Position numbers and translations under genes: made by a program. A model generated the notes under the pieces. It was given only the letters and a program-made list of their open reading frames with translations. It searched no databases and was not told the DNA's origin. A DNA stretch of 64,000 bases from Pseudomonadota bacterium. GTDB taxonomy: Bacteria > Pseudomonadota > Gammaproteobacteria > Burkholderiales > Gallionellaceae. The stretch lies in NCBI GenBank assembly GCA_026399735.1, contig JAPLQK010000069.1, positions 1-64,000 on the forward strand, read 5' to 3'. Shown in pieces: positions 1 to 10,511 of the stretch; within the stretch, counting starts at the first letter, position 1; the number at the start of each line of letters is the position of its first letter.

Positions 1-1133
1 AGAATCGCCGCTGCCGCTTTCTCGGCGGTGTTCTGCCGCAACGTGTGATGTAATTCGGTAAAGGTATGTTCGAGCTGCGATACCGCATCCTGATCATTCA
101 ATAGATTGAGAAGAGCCTGTGACAGATTCTCAGGCGTTGCATCGTCTTGCAGAATTTCCGGCACGACAAATCGTCCGCACAGAATGTTCGGCAAACCGAA
201 ATAAGGCAGATAGCTTTTGCGTTTCATCATCCGCCATGTCATCGGATTCAGGCGATAGGTGATAACCATGGGACGTTTGAGCAAGGCGCATTCCAGCGTC
301 GCCGTGCCGGACGCCACCAGCACCATATCGGCCGCAATCATCGCGTCCTGCGCATGGCCGAACAGCAGAAAGAACGGCAACTCATCCGCATTGCAATCAT
401 AAATTGCCTGTTCGAAGATCGTCCGCGTTTCGCGGGAAACCAAGGGCACCAGAAAGCGCGCTTCCGGCAATTGCTGCAAAATCAGTCTGGCCGTTTCAAT
501 ATACAAGCGCGCAAGTTGCCTGACCTCGGACTGCCGGCTCCCTGGCAAAAATGCAAATACGGTAGTTTGCAACGGAATGCGCATCGTCTCGCGCATCCGG
601 TCCCGGTTAGGCCAATCCGGCAACATATCGGCCAACGGATGACCGACATAATCCACCGGCACGCCGGCATCCCGGTAAAGCTTCGGTTCATGCGGGAACA
701 GCGCCAGCATGTGCGACACTGCCCGCCTGATTTTTTTGATCCGCTCACCGCGCCATGCCCAGATCGACGGGCTGACGTAATGAATGGCGGGGATGCCGCG
801 CCGCTTAAGCGAGCGTTCCAGATCAAGATTGAAATCCGGTGCATCCACCGCGATGAACAAGGCCGGGCGGTTAGCCAGAAAATAGGCACGCAATTTAGCG
901 CGTATACCGGTTATTTCGCGATAATGGCGCAGCACCTCGACATAACCGAACACCGCCAGCTTTTCCATCGGATACAACACCTGCATGCCGACAGACTGCA
1001 TCCTCGGCCCGCCGATACCGACGAACTCCACCTCAGGGCACGCCTGTTTCAAGGCCGCCATCAAATGACTGGCAAGCAAGTCGCCCGATGCTTCGCCCGC
1101 GACGATACCGATAACAATTTTTTGCTGAACCAT
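1..1133 (-). CDS. lpxB: Lipid-A-disaccharide synthase LpxB (3' end beyond window)
   Basis: Glycosyltransferase (GT19) that joins UDP-2,3-diacylglucosamine and lipid X to form the lipid A disaccharide at the inner face of the inner membrane. The minus frame opens with ATG at 1133 (MVQQKIVIGIVAGEASGD) and stays open to the window edge, about 377 codons, close to the full family length, so only a few C-terminal residues are missing. Family motifs seen: GEASGD near the N-terminus, GIGGPRM, and AVDAPDFN in the first Rossmann lobe, and ASGTATLE in the UDP-sugar lobe. It starts 9 bases after the lpxA stop and is the last visible gene of the rpsB-to-lpxB cluster. Confidence 0.95.
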   Translation of the reverse strand, partial: MVQQKIVIGIVAGEASGDLLASHLMAALKQACPEVEFVGIGGPRMQSVGMQVLYPMEKLAVFGYVEVLRHYREITGIRAKLRAYFLANRPALFIAVDAPDFNLDLERSLKRRGIPAIHYVSPSIWAWRGERIKKIRRAVSHMLALFPHEPKLYRDAGVPVDYVGHPLADMLPDWPNRDRMRETMRIPLQTTVFAFLPGSRQSEVRQLARLYIETARLILQQLPEARFLVPLVSRETRTIFEQAIYDCNADELPFFLLFGHAQDAMIAADMVLVASGTATLECALLKRPMVITYRLNPMTWRMMKRKSYLPYFGLPNILCGRFVVPEILQDDATPENLSQALLNLLNDQDAVSQLEHTFTELHHTLRQNTAEKAAAAI

Positions 1134-1142
1134 GAACGAACC

Positions 1143-1913
1143 TTAGCGCACGATGCCGCGTTCTGAATTAGCCAGAAAATCAGCCAGTGGTTGCAGCTCG
1201 GCATGCTCCGTCAGTTGCTGAGCTATCGTGTTTTTGGCGTCGTTAAGGCTCAGTCCCGATTTATACAGCGTCTTGTAGGCACGCTTGATCGCCATGACAG
1301 ACTGACTGGAAAAGCCGCGCCGTTTCAGTCCTTCGCTGTTGATGCCATGCGGTGAACTGGGATTGCCCGAAACCAGCACATAGGGCGGCACATCCTGCAA
1401 CAGGATCGTCCCCATGCCGGTGATGATGTGCGCGCCGATACGGACGAACTGATGCACGACGGTGAAACCGCCCAGAATCGCATAATCGCCGACCTCAACG
1501 TGCCCGGCCAGCTGCGCATTATTGGCAAAAATGGTGTGATTGCCGACCTGACAATCGTGCGCCAGATGCACGTAGGCCATGATCCAGTTGTGATTGCCAA
1601 CGCGCGTCACGCCAACATCCTGAGCCGTGCCGAGATTGAAGGTGCAGAATTCGCGTATGGTATTGTGATCGCCGATTTCCAGCCGCGTCGGCTCATTCGC
1701 ATATTTCTTGTCCTGCGGGATTTCGCCCAGCGAACAAAACTGAAAAATTCGATTTTGCTGACCGATGCGCGTATGGCCGTTGATCACCACATGCGGACCG
1801 ATTACCGTAGCTGCGCCAATTTCGACATGTTCGCCGATGATCGAATACGCCCCGACCTCGACATCATCGGCGAGTTGGGCATTGGGATGAACAATGGCTG
1901 TCGGATGAATCAT
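1143..1913 (-). CDS. lpxA: Acyl-ACP--UDP-N-acetylglucosamine O-acyltransferase LpxA
   Basis: First step of lipid A synthesis: transfer of a 3-hydroxyacyl chain from ACP to UDP-GlcNAc, in the cytosol. The 256-residue protein is almost entirely hexapeptide repeats (left-handed beta helix) with the AHDCQVGN stretch around residue 120 that carries the catalytic histidine, and the C-terminal helical domain from about residue 190. Length matches the family. The start ATG shares bases with the fabZ stop, so the two are translationally coupled. The order lpxD-fabZ-lpxA-lpxB is the classical one. Confidence 0.97.
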   Translation of the reverse strand: MIHPTAIVHPNAQLADDVEVGAYSIIGEHVEIGAATVIGPHVVINGHTRIGQQNRIFQFCSLGEIPQDKKYANEPTRLEIGDHNTIREFCTFNLGTAQDVGVTRVGNHNWIMAYVHLAHDCQVGNHTIFANNAQLAGHVEVGDYAILGGFTVVHQFVRIGAHIITGMGTILLQDVPPYVLVSGNPSSPHGINSEGLKRRGFSSQSVMAIKRAYKTLYKSGLSLNDAKNTIAQQLTEHAELQPLADFLANSERGIVR

Positions 1914-2383
1914 TAAGCCACCGTTTTAACCGTGCACATCAATTCAGCTTCAGCCGCCAGTTGTCCGTCCACTTCGGCAATAGCTTTGAACTTATACACG
2001 CCGCGCATACTGCGGGTCAATTCGACCTTGAAAATCAGTTGATCGCCGGGAGTCACGGGGCGTTTGAAGCGCGCGCCGTCGATACCGGCGAAGTAATACA
2101 CCGTTTTTTCATCCGGCTTTTTTTCCATGCTTTGAAAGGACAACAAGGCAGCGACTTGCGCCATTGCCTCGATAATCAACACGCCGGGCATCACCGGATG
2201 ATGAGGATAATGACCGGGAAAGAAAGGCTCATTGATAGTCACATTTTTCAACGCGACGATGTTTTTTCCCGGCTCGATCGACAACACACGGTCAACCAGT
2301 AAAAACGGGTAACGGTGCGGCAAGCTTTCAAGGATTGCGTGGATATCCATCGCGTGCGCTGATTTCTCGGATTGCTTACTCAT
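1913..2383 (-). CDS. fabZ: 3-hydroxyacyl-ACP dehydratase FabZ
   Basis: Dehydrates 3-hydroxyacyl-ACP in fatty acid elongation and competes with LpxA/LpxD for the same substrate pool. Hot-dog fold protein of 156 residues; the [13 protein letters not shown] motif and the [12 protein letters not shown] motif with catalytic His, followed by the catalytic Glu in IEAMAQ, are all present. The first 11 residues ([11 protein letters not shown]) are a variable extension before MDIHAIL, so the start could be at the inner Met. It overlaps the lpxD stop by 4 bases. Confidence 0.96.
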   Translation of the reverse strand: MSKQSEKSAHAMDIHAILESLPHRYPFLLVDRVLSIEPGKNIVALKNVTINEPFFPGHYPHHPVMPGVLIIEAMAQVAALLSFQSMEKKPDEKTVYYFAGIDGARFKRPVTPGDQLIFKVELTRSMRGVYKFKAIAEVDGQLAAEAELMCTVKTVA

Positions 2384-3426
2384 TCTGCATTACCTTTCAT
2401 TGATTCCTGTTTTGACAACATTTTCTCTAACACTTTGATTCTATTAGACATTTCATCAAGGTGACGCAGATGAACCGCGCTCTTCTTCCAGTCGTCCGTC
2501 TTGCTGAAAGGGTAAATCCCCGCATACGAACCCGCCTCGCGGATGGACTTGCCGATCAGCGTAAACGATGAAATCACCACGTGATCTGCAATCTTCAAAT
2601 GTCCCAGGATTCCCGCGCTGCCGCCGATCTGGCAGTATTTTCCGATGGTCGTACTGCCCGCAATCCCGACACACCCGGCAATCGCAGTGTGCGCACCGAT
2701 GCGTACGTTATGTGCGATCTGTATCTGATTATCCAGTTTCACGCCGTCTTCGATCACCGTATCGTCCAGCGCACCGCGATCGATGGTGGTATTCGCACCA
2801 ATTTCCACATCGCGGCCGATCACTACCCGGCCGATTTGCGGAATCTTGATCCAGCGCCCCTCGTCCAGTGCGATGCCGAAACCATCCGAGCCGATCACCA
2901 CACCGGAATGCGCAATCAGGTTGTCGCCGATAACGCAGTCGTGATAAATCACCACGCGCGGATACAAGCGCACACCCTCACCGATCACCACATTATCCCC
3001 GATACAGCACCCTTCGCCGATCACCGAATGCGCGCCGATCTCGACACCCTCGCCTATCGTTACCATCGCGGCGATACTGGCGGAAGCATCCACCCGTGCC
3101 GTTGCGCTGACGACAGCACCGGGATGAACACCCGCTTTAATTGCAGGCAGCGGATTGAGCAAATTTGAAATACGCGCAAAACAGGCGTAAGGATTGGCTG
3201 AAATAATACGCGGCAAATCCGTCGCGTCCGCGTCGGCCTCGCCCAGTATCACCGCACCGGCACGGGTAGTGGCCAGTTGTGCGTAATACTTCCGGTTGGT
3301 CAAAAAGCTGATCTGGTTCGGTTGCGCACGCTCCAGCGTTGCAATTTGACTTATTTTCACCCCGGGATCGCCCAACACACGCCCGCCAAAACGCGCTGCA
3401 ATTTCTGCCAGTGTATAAGACATCAT
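2380..3426 (-). CDS. lpxD: UDP-3-O-acylglucosamine N-acyltransferase LpxD
   Basis: Third step of lipid A synthesis, N-acylation of UDP-3-O-acyl-glucosamine. 348 residues: an N-terminal uridine-binding domain (to about residue 100), then a long run of hexapeptide repeats, then a short C-terminal helix ([10 protein letters not shown]). The QIAHNVRIG segment near residue 240 carries the expected catalytic histidine. The start may be the second of two adjacent Met codons. Three bases separate it from the skp stop. Confidence 0.96.
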   Translation of the reverse strand: MMSYTLAEIAARFGGRVLGDPGVKISQIATLERAQPNQISFLTNRKYYAQLATTRAGAVILGEADADATDLPRIISANPYACFARISNLLNPLPAIKAGVHPGAVVSATARVDASASIAAMVTIGEGVEIGAHSVIGEGCCIGDNVVIGEGVRLYPRVVIYHDCVIGDNLIAHSGVVIGSDGFGIALDEGRWIKIPQIGRVVIGRDVEIGANTTIDRGALDDTVIEDGVKLDNQIQIAHNVRIGAHTAIAGCVGIAGSTTIGKYCQIGGSAGILGHLKIADHVVISSFTLIGKSIREAGSYAGIYPFSKTDDWKKSAVHLRHLDEMSNRIKVLEKMLSKQESMKGNAE

Positions 3427-3429
3427 TGT

Positions 3430-3936
3430 TTACTTGCTGTCAGCCTTGTCCAGCGCAAGGTTTTTAATCACCTTATCGGTGATATCGATCTTCGGGTTGC
3501 GATAGACTGCCTCTTGCAGGATAAGATCGTATTTTTCGGTTTCTGCAATCGACTGTATCGCCTTGTTGGCACGCTCCAGCACAATCGCCAGTTCCTCGTT
3601 TTTACGCAGACTCAAGTCCTCTCGGAATTCACGCTGCATGCGTTGCAGATTCACGTTCAGCGCGCTCAGCTCGCGCTCCTTATTGCGGTGATCCGCCTCA
3701 CTCAAACCGGAGGCATCCTTTTCCAGCAATGCCTGCAAGTCTTTAGTCTGTTTCATGGTTTTCTTGATTTCCTGATCTCTGCCCGAGAACTCCTTTTCAA
3801 TCTTCTTCTCGGCCTTCATCGCCGGGGCAGATTCACGCAACACGCGTTCGGTATCGACCACGCCCACTTTGAAATCCCCGGCACAAGCCGATCCGGCAGC
3901 CAGCAACAGCAGCACCATCATTACCATCGTCTTCAT
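3430..3936 (-). CDS. skp: Periplasmic chaperone Skp/OmpH
   Basis: Holdase chaperone that carries unfolded outer-membrane proteins across the periplasm to the Bam complex. A hydrophobic signal peptide with an AC-AG cleavage region is followed by VGVVDTERVL, typical of the OmpH family, and a long charged coiled-coil (rich in K/E/Q) forming the tentacles. Upstream Met codons exist at 3954, 3942 and 3939; an AGAGGA Shine-Dalgarno sits right before these, giving proper spacing only to the Met at 3936 (168 residues). It follows bamA, the usual neighbour. Confidence 0.92.
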   Translation of the reverse strand: MKTMVMMVLLLLAAGSACAGDFKVGVVDTERVLRESAPAMKAEKKIEKEFSGRDQEIKKTMKQTKDLQALLEKDASGLSEADHRNKERELSALNVNLQRMQREFREDLSLRKNEELAIVLERANKAIQSIAETEKYDLILQEAVYRNPKIDITDKVIKNLALDKADSK

Positions 3937-3995
3937 CATCATTCCTCTGTACATCGTTATCAGCCTGTATTCCCTGTCCTTGCAATTGCAAGATC

Positions 3996-6269
3996 TCAGA
4001 ACATCGTGCCCATGGTGAATTGAAACTTTTGCAACATATCCACGGTCTGTCCGTTAAGCGGCACACCATAACTGAACTTCAATGGCCCCATTGGCGATAA
4101 CCAGGTGAGCGCAACGCCAGTCGAAGCACGTATACCCGCCGTACCTGGCAAATCGCCCGGGCCATAGACGGCACCCGCATCCACAAATCCACTCAAACGC
4201 ACCGATCTGTCCTTGACGCCCGGGATGGATGTCATCAGTTCCATACTGCCGGCCACGCGACTCGTACCCCCTAACGGCAGGTTACTCGCATCGCGAGGCC
4301 CCAATGAATTGGCCTGATAGCCGCGTACCGATCCTGTGCCGCCCGCATAGAAATTCTTGAAGAATGGCATGGGCTTGCCGGCATAGCCGCCGCCGAAACC
4401 AATCATCGCATTGGTCATTGCGGTCCAGCTGGTCGTCAGCGGGTAGAACCACTGATTATCGTAATTGACCTTGTAATAGCGCATATCCATGACCGGCAAG
4501 GCAATTTCCGTGTACGCGTGTTGCACCATACCTGAAGTGGTATAAATCGCACTGTCACGGGTGTCGCTGCCCCAGCCTACGGTACCCAGCACCGTGGTAT
4601 TGGTAGAGCCAAAAGTATTCACGTAGTTAATGTAACGCGGCGGACTCAGCGTTGTCAGGCCGATACTGGTTCTTTCGGCGGAAGCACCAAAACTCACGCT
4701 CTGATCTTCGCCGATAGGCACGCCGAAACGCACCCCGCCACCCATAGTAGCAGATGTGTATTGACTGATCGCAATCGTGGTGGCATTGACGTTGCGCTTG
4801 TAAATATCGAAACCGCGGCTCATCCCCTCATCCGTGTAATAAGGGTTGGTATAAGAAACCGAAACATTCTGATTGACCTTGCTGGTATTGAGCTGGGTGG
4901 ACAAGGTATTCCCGCTGCCGAACAGATTGGCCTGGCTGACACCGCCGGTAAACACCAGTCCTTCACCCTGATTTATCCCGGCGCCCACCGTAAAGCTCCC
5001 GGTGGATTTCTCTTTGACAGAGGCATTGACGTCCATCTGATCCGTCGTACCCTGCACCGCCGGCGTCTCCACATTGACTTCCGAGAAATAATTCAAGCGG
5101 TCAACCCGTTGCTTGGATTTCTTGATTTTGGTCACATCAAACCAGGCACCTTCCACCTGACGGAATTCGCGGCGGATGACTTCATCGCGCGTCTTGGTAT
5201 TCCCTGCGATATTGATGCGGCGGACATAGACGCGCTGCCCCGGGTCGACCATGAAGTTAAACGCGACTTCATGCTTCTCCTTGTCCAGATCAGGGATCGC
5301 GTTCACATTGGCAAAGGCATAACCTTCCTCGGCCAGGCGCTCGCCAACCAGTTTGCTGGTTTCAGTCAGCGCTTTCCGGGAGAAAGCATCGTGCGGTTTA
5401 ATCTGAACGAGCTTCTCGATGACGGCACGAGGTACGATCGTATTGCCCGACACGGTCACTTTGGACACCGTGTATTTGGCGCCTTCAGTGACATTGATGG
5501 TGATGTAAATATCCTTCTTGTCCGGGGTAATCGATATCTGCGTGGAGTTGATATTGAATTCCAGATAGCCGCTGTCCATGTAGAACGAACGCATCGCTTC
5601 CATGTCGGCAGAGAGTTTCTGCTTGGAATACTGATCGTTCTTGCTGAACCAGCTCATCCAGTCCGGCGTACTGAGCTTCATCAAATCCAGCAGATCAGAC
5701 TCTTTATAAACCGAATTTCCCACGATATTGATCTGTTTGATCTTGGAAACTTCACCTTCAACCACGTCGAACACGATGCCGACGCGATTTCGCTCCAGAT
5801 CGGAAACCTTGGCATTGACGGTCACACCATACTTGCCGCGCGCCACATACTGGCGTTTCAATTCCTGCACGGCCTTGTCCAGCGCGCCTTTATCGAAGAT
5901 GCGCGCTTCTGCCAGTCCGGCATATTTCATGTTGTCTTTGAGCTGATCCTTGGGAAAGTCCTTCACGCCGTTGACGACAATACTGGCAATCGACGGACGT
6001 TCCTTGACCAGCACGATCAACACGCCCTGTTCGACTTCAAGGCGTACATCCTTGAAAAATCCGGTGCCATACAGGGCGTGGACAGCGACGTCCGCCTGTT
6101 CGTCGTTCATCGTATCACCGACCTTGACCGGCAAATAGCTGAACACCGTACCCGCTTCGGTGCGCTGTATGCCTTCAACACGGATATCCTTGACCGTGAA
6201 AGGGGTGATCGCCCAGGCGGGAGACATGAATAACAGTGAGATAATTCCTGCAAGTTTTGTTTTGTTCAT
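3996..6269 (-). CDS. bamA: Outer membrane protein assembly factor BamA
   Basis: Central component of the Bam complex that folds and inserts outer-membrane beta barrels. 757 residues: signal peptide of about 20 residues ending in AWA, five POTRA domains to roughly residue 420, then a 16-strand barrel ending in an aromatic C-terminal Phe (MGTMF). The VRGY barrel-lumen motif is present near residue 650. It lies between rseP and skp, 6 bases after the rseP stop, as in most proteobacteria. Confidence 0.97.
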   Translation of the reverse strand: MNKTKLAGIISLLFMSPAWAITPFTVKDIRVEGIQRTEAGTVFSYLPVKVGDTMNDEQADVAVHALYGTGFFKDVRLEVEQGVLIVLVKERPSIASIVVNGVKDFPKDQLKDNMKYAGLAEARIFDKGALDKAVQELKRQYVARGKYGVTVNAKVSDLERNRVGIVFDVVEGEVSKIKQINIVGNSVYKESDLLDLMKLSTPDWMSWFSKNDQYSKQKLSADMEAMRSFYMDSGYLEFNINSTQISITPDKKDIYITINVTEGAKYTVSKVTVSGNTIVPRAVIEKLVQIKPHDAFSRKALTETSKLVGERLAEEGYAFANVNAIPDLDKEKHEVAFNFMVDPGQRVYVRRINIAGNTKTRDEVIRREFRQVEGAWFDVTKIKKSKQRVDRLNYFSEVNVETPAVQGTTDQMDVNASVKEKSTGSFTVGAGINQGEGLVFTGGVSQANLFGSGNTLSTQLNTSKVNQNVSVSYTNPYYTDEGMSRGFDIYKRNVNATTIAISQYTSATMGGGVRFGVPIGEDQSVSFGASAERTSIGLTTLSPPRYINYVNTFGSTNTTVLGTVGWGSDTRDSAIYTTSGMVQHAYTEIALPVMDMRYYKVNYDNQWFYPLTTSWTAMTNAMIGFGGGYAGKPMPFFKNFYAGGTGSVRGYQANSLGPRDASNLPLGGTSRVAGSMELMTSIPGVKDRSVRLSGFVDAGAVYGPGDLPGTAGIRASTGVALTWLSPMGPLKFSYGVPLNGQTVDMLQKFQFTMGTMF

Positions 6270-6275
6270 TTAGTG

Positions 6276-7658
6276 CTAACCTGAGATGAGGCGATTAATA
6301 TCGTTATAGATGGCACAAACCATCAGCGTACCCAGCAATGCAATGCCGATCTTCTGACCGATTTCCCAAGCCCGGTCTGAGACCGGACTACCTTTGAGCA
6401 TTTCGGCGACATAATACAGCAAGTGCCCGCCATCCAATAAGGGAACCGGCAGCAAATTCAACACACCCAGGCTAATACTGATCAGCGCCAGAAATCCCAG
6501 ATAGGCTGCCAGCCCCATATGTGCCGACTGTCCGGCATAATCTGCGATGGTGATCGGACCGCTCAAGTTTTTCATTGAAACCTCGCCCATCACCATTTTA
6601 GCGAGCATTTTCAGGCTGATAACCGCAGTATCGATCGTTTTCTTCAACGACTGAATCAGCGCGTCCAGCGGTCCGTAACGCACTTCAGTGAACATCGCCT
6701 GCACTGCAGCCTGATCCACTTTGGGTGCAGCACCGATCTTGCCGACCATTTTTTGGGTGCCCGGCCCAGAGCTTTTCGGATCGGACTCGATAACCGCTTG
6801 CGGAATCACGACAATATTCAGGGTCAACTCACCCCGCTTGATATCGAGCGAGAGGGGTTTCCCCGGATGGCTTCGCACCCTGTCCACCAGCATGCTCCAG
6901 CTTGACACCGGCAGACCTTGTGCACGCAAAATCAAATCACCTTCTCGCAGCCCGGCAAGCTCCCCCACGCCCGCCGTTGTCAGCTTGCCGATCACGGGCA
7001 AGAAAGTCGGCTGATCAAGATGCAGGCCTAACTTATCAAGAAACTCTCCATCCAGATCGCGCGCTTGTAAACCGCTTAAATCCAGCGAGTGATATACCGT
7101 GGTACCGCTGACGGTTTGCGCCTCAATTCTTGCATCACCTTGCTTGATTGCCAGCATCAGCAATTCCCAGCGCAACTCCTGCCAGCCTGGTATTGCCTCA
7201 CCGTTGATGCTGATAATGGTTTCACCCTGATGCATCTGCGCGGTCGCTGCCGGCGTACCCGACTGCACCTCGCCCAGCACAGGCTTCAAGCCCGGCACGC
7301 CATGAATGAACAGCACCCAGTACAGCACGACGGCCAGCAGAAAATTAGCCAGCGGCCCAGCGGCTACGATCGCCATACGCTGCAACACCGGTTTACGGTT
7401 AAACGTCAGGTTGAATTCGCAAGGCAAAACCTCGCCTTCCCGTTCATCGAGCATTTTGACATAGCCGCCCAACGGCACCATCGAAATCACCCATTCGGTG
7501 TCCGAGCCGGCAAAACGTTTGCGATAAATAACCTTGCCGAAACCCAGCGAGAAAACCAGCACTTTCACCCCGCAGCGACGCGCCATCCAGTAGTGTCCAT
7601 ATTCGTGGAACACCACCAACAGCGCAATTGCACCGACGAAAGCAAACAGCGTAATCAT
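6276..7658 (-). CDS. rseP: Site-2 zinc metalloprotease RseP
   Basis: Inner-membrane intramembrane protease that cleaves anti-sigma factors (RseA) and signal-peptide remnants. 460 residues; the zinc motif HEYGH at residues 18-22 lies in the first membrane helix and the second motif, [13 protein letters not shown], near residue 395. Two periplasmic PDZ domains lie between. The start overlaps the dxr stop by 4 bases (ATGA), so translation is coupled. Confidence 0.96.
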   Translation of the reverse strand: MITLFAFVGAIALLVVFHEYGHYWMARRCGVKVLVFSLGFGKVIYRKRFAGSDTEWVISMVPLGGYVKMLDEREGEVLPCEFNLTFNRKPVLQRMAIVAAGPLANFLLAVVLYWVLFIHGVPGLKPVLGEVQSGTPAATAQMHQGETIISINGEAIPGWQELRWELLMLAIKQGDARIEAQTVSGTTVYHSLDLSGLQARDLDGEFLDKLGLHLDQPTFLPVIGKLTTAGVGELAGLREGDLILRAQGLPVSSWSMLVDRVRSHPGKPLSLDIKRGELTLNIVVIPQAVIESDPKSSGPGTQKMVGKIGAAPKVDQAAVQAMFTEVRYGPLDALIQSLKKTIDTAVISLKMLAKMVMGEVSMKNLSGPITIADYAGQSAHMGLAAYLGFLALISISLGVLNLLPVPLLDGGHLLYYVAEMLKGSPVSDRAWEIGQKIGIALLGTLMVCAIYNDINRLISG

Positions 7659-8836
7659 TTGATTAATAACGATATTTTATTCTCTGCAGCACGACGCGCA
7701 CAGGCGTCGGCTTCCAGCACATCGTCCAGACAGGTCACGGAATTGACAGGCAATGCGTTCAGCACATCTTCTACGACAGCAGGAATAGACAAAAACGAGA
7801 TCTTATTATCCAGAAATGCGGCGACGGCGATTTCATTCGCCGCATTCAATACCGCAGGTGCGGTGCCGGCGCTGCGCAACGCCTGATACGCCAAAGCAAG
7901 ACAAGGGAACCGCTCGAAGTCAGGTACCGCGAAATCAAGGGTTGCAACCTTGAATAAATCCAGTGCCGCCACACCCGAGTCGATGCGCTCAGGGTATGCC
8001 AGACCGTAAGCGATCGGCGTGCGCATATCGGGATTACCAAGTTGCGCAATCACCGAACCGTCCACGTATTCGACCAGCGAATGAATCACGCTCTGCGGAT
8101 GTATCACTACCTGAATGTCATCTGCACTGGCATTAAACAACCAGTGCGCCTCGATGACTTCCAACCCCTTGTTCATCATGCTGGCCGAATCCACTGAAAT
8201 CTTGCGCCCCATCGACCAGTTAGGGTGTGCGCACGCCTGATCCGGCGTGACATGTTGCAAGGCCTCAATCGGCGTGTTGCGGAACGGCCCGCCTGACGCG
8301 GTGAGCAGAATGCGCCGTACACCGTTACCTTTCAGATCGCCGTTATAGCCACGCGGTAAGGCCTGAAAAATCGCGTTGTGTTCGCTGTCTATCGGCAACA
8401 ACGCCGAACCACTGGCGCGCACGGCATCCATGAACACATGACCCGCCATCACCAGCGTCTCTTTATTCGCCAGCAGGATCTTTTTACCTGCTTTTGCTGC
8501 AGCCAGCGTCGGGCGCAAACCCGCCGCACCCACGATGGCGGCCATCACCGCATCCACTTCCGTCAGTACGCAGACCTGCTCCAGCGCGTCAACACCGCAC
8601 AACACCTCGGTCTTTAATCCGGCATCGCACAACATTGCGCGCAACTGTGCCGCAGTCACAACATCAAGCAACACGGCAAAGCGCGGCTTGAATTGCACAC
8701 ATTGGCGGAACAGCAGATCAACCTGGCGGTTAGCGGTCAGTGCGACCACCCGGTACTTATCCGGATGGCGCGCAACGACATCCAGCGTGCTGATACCGAT
8801 ACTGCCCGTGGAGCCCAGAATAGTTAAATTTTGCAT
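7655..8836 (-). CDS. dxr: 1-deoxy-D-xylulose 5-phosphate reductoisomerase
   Basis: Second step of the MEP isoprenoid pathway, NADPH-dependent rearrangement of DXP to MEP. NADPH-binding GSTGSIG motif at residues 7-13; active-site region [12 protein letters not shown] and the flexible-loop SGGPF are present. The frame extends upstream to 8854, but that would overlap cdsA; the ATG at 8836 gives the conserved [15 protein letters not shown]-terminus and lies one base after the cdsA stop (393 residues, normal length). Confidence 0.97.
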   Translation of the reverse strand: MQNLTILGSTGSIGISTLDVVARHPDKYRVVALTANRQVDLLFRQCVQFKPRFAVLLDVVTAAQLRAMLCDAGLKTEVLCGVDALEQVCVLTEVDAVMAAIVGAAGLRPTLAAAKAGKKILLANKETLVMAGHVFMDAVRASGSALLPIDSEHNAIFQALPRGYNGDLKGNGVRRILLTASGGPFRNTPIEALQHVTPDQACAHPNWSMGRKISVDSASMMNKGLEVIEAHWLFNASADDIQVVIHPQSVIHSLVEYVDGSVIAQLGNPDMRTPIAYGLAYPERIDSGVAALDLFKVATLDFAVPDFERFPCLALAYQALRSAGTAPAVLNAANEIAVAAFLDNKISFLSIPAVVEDVLNALPVNSVTCLDDVLEADACARRAAENKISLLIK

Positions 8837-8837
8837 A

Positions 8838-9650
8838 TCAGGAAAGTTGCCCAAACAGGATGACCATCGTGGCCAATGGCAAAGTTGAAGTCAAGGCATC
8901 GATGCGATCGAGCAGACCGCCGTGTCCGGGCAGTAAGGCACCGCTGTCCTTGACACCCGCCTGACGTTTGATCGCAGATTCAAACAAGTCGCCGATCACC
9001 GCCAGCCCCACCCACCACCAGGCTGCCAGCAACAACACCGGCAGGAATGCGAACGGAACAACAGCGTGAACGATGAGTACGTAGACGGATACACCGAGCA
9101 TCCCGCCTGCGACGCCTTCCCATGTTTTTCCGGGACTGATGCTGGGCGCAAGCTTGTTCTTGCCGAAACGACGGCCGGCAAAGTAGGCGCCGATATCCGC
9201 AACCCACACCAGCCCCATCAGCAGCAACAATACCCACGGACTGATCGCATGCAGATCCAGCATGGCCAGACCGGTCGGCATCAGCACCGCCCACCCTGTC
9301 AGACACATCAGGAACTGGCTTTCAACACGCCAGCCGGCAATCATCCAGGTCGGCACGATGATGAGCCAGAGCAAGGCTGACACCGCGTAAATCATCAAGT
9401 GCGGAATAACTTGCTCCGCATCGGTGTGATTGTTATCGAACCAGACCAGCATCAGCATCAGCGCCAACGTCAGTGCGCTGTAAATATAGGCATTTCTGCC
9501 GGACAGTTTGGACAACTTCGACCATTCCAGCGTACCCTGCATCACGACCAGCACCACCACCGCGATCCACCAGCTATCCGGCAGGGCGAACAGCACCAGC
9601 AGCAACAGCAGTAACAAAATAACGGCAGTAATGATTCTGGATTTAAGCAC
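8838..9650 (-). CDS. cdsA: Phosphatidate cytidylyltransferase CdsA
   Basis: Makes CDP-diacylglycerol from phosphatidate and CTP in the inner membrane. Multiple hydrophobic segments; the C-terminal signature ([20 protein letters not shown], with HGGLLDRID following) is intact. I chose GTG at 9650 ([10 protein letters not shown]) because AAGGGGAG lies 5 bases upstream; the ATG at 9665 has no spaced Shine-Dalgarno and adds five residues. With GTG the overlap with the uppS stop is 8 bases. About 270 residues, normal for the family. Confidence 0.94.
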   Translation of the reverse strand: MLKSRIITAVILLLLLLLVLFALPDSWWIAVVVLVVMQGTLEWSKLSKLSGRNAYIYSALTLALMLMLVWFDNNHTDAEQVIPHLMIYAVSALLWLIIVPTWMIAGWRVESQFLMCLTGWAVLMPTGLAMLDLHAISPWVLLLLMGLVWVADIGAYFAGRRFGKNKLAPSISPGKTWEGVAGGMLGVSVYVLIVHAVVPFAFLPVLLLAAWWWVGLAVIGDLFESAIKRQAGVKDSGALLPGHGGLLDRIDALTSTLPLATMVILFGQLS

Positions 9651-10428
9651 GCGGCTCCCCTTCATTCATTTTCGACTGACTGCTTGCCAGCTGTTCGCTG
9701 GTACGTCCGAAACGCCGCTCGCGATTCTGGTATGAGGCAATCGCCTTCTCAAGCTCTTTGCGGTCAAAGGCTGGCCACAAGGTATCGGTGAAATACAGCT
9801 CCGTATACGCGAGCTGCCACAGCATGAAATTGCTGATGCGCTTCTCGCCGCCGGTACGGACAAACAAATCAGGCTCAGGCGCATCGCTCATGGACATATA
9901 TGGCTGTAAATCTTCTTCGCTGAACGAAGTCGCCAATTCCGGATGATTCTGCAACAGGCTATGCACCGCATGCATCACATCCCAACGCCCGCCGTAATTT
10001 GCCGCGATGGTCAGCGTCAGGCCGGTATTGTTTTTTGTCAGCGTTTCGGCATCATTCATGGTCTTCTGCAGTTTGTCGTCAAAACGACTGCGGTCACCGA
10101 TGATTTTAAGGTGGATATTGTTTTTGTGCAGGCTGGCAACCTCGCGTTCCAGCATTTTCAGAAACAGCGACATCAGAAAGGAAACTTCATCAACCGGGCG
10201 ACGCCAGTTTTCGCTGCTGAACGCAAATACCGTCAGATATTCCACACCCAGGTCACGGCACGCCCGCACGGTCGCGCGCAAAGATTCCACACCGCGCTGA
10301 TGTCCCATAATGCGAGGCATGAAGCGCTTCTTTGCCCAACGCCCGTTGCCATCCATGATGATGGCAATATGACGGGGTACGCGTGCCACATCGGGGATAA
10401 CACGTGTAGAACTGGGCAGATTCGTCAT
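9643..10428 (-). CDS. uppS: Isoprenyl (undecaprenyl) diphosphate synthase
   Basis: cis-Prenyltransferase that makes undecaprenyl diphosphate, the lipid carrier for peptidoglycan and LPS. Signature IIMDGNGRWAKKR with the catalytic Asp, and the C-terminal RTGGEKRISNF / LWQLAYTELYF motifs are present. An upstream ATG at 10452 exists but lies within a 7-base-period repeat; the ATG at 10428 (MTNLPSS) gives 261 residues, closer to the family. Neither start has a strong Shine-Dalgarno. Confidence 0.95.
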   Translation of the reverse strand: MTNLPSSTRVIPDVARVPRHIAIIMDGNGRWAKKRFMPRIMGHQRGVESLRATVRACRDLGVEYLTVFAFSSENWRRPVDEVSFLMSLFLKMLEREVASLHKNNIHLKIIGDRSRFDDKLQKTMNDAETLTKNNTGLTLTIAANYGGRWDVMHAVHSLLQNHPELATSFSEEDLQPYMSMSDAPEPDLFVRTGGEKRISNFMLWQLAYTELYFTDTLWPAFDRKELEKAIASYQNRERRFGRTSEQLASSQSKMNEGEPRA

Positions 10429-10431
10429 ATG

Positions 10432-10510
10432 GGATCGCGGATTGAGGATCATGGATTAGAAGAATACACGAATCGGCAGTTTAATCCCGAATCCTGCATC
10501 CCGAATCCTG
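10432..10510. repeat. Heptad-periodic intergenic tract between frr and uppS
   Basis: Four consecutive 7-mers of form GGATNNN (10432-10459) are followed, after 23 bases, by four 7-mers of form NATCCNG (10483-10510). The two halves are complementary at every GGAT/ATCC core, so they could pair as an interrupted stem. The second array ends one base before the frr stop codon. Similar 7-base periodic tracts occur at 20923-20971 and 43743-43770. Confidence 0.7.
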
Positions 10511-10511
10511 G

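Noticed and set aside
147-1166. 339-residue plus-strand open frame at the window start
   Set aside because: Antisense of lpxB, whose frame is open to the window edge and carries all family motifs.
4761-6233. 490-residue plus-strand open frame opposite bamA
   Set aside because: Shadow of bamA codon usage; composition is His/Arg/Ile-rich and matches no family, while bamA is clear on the other strand.
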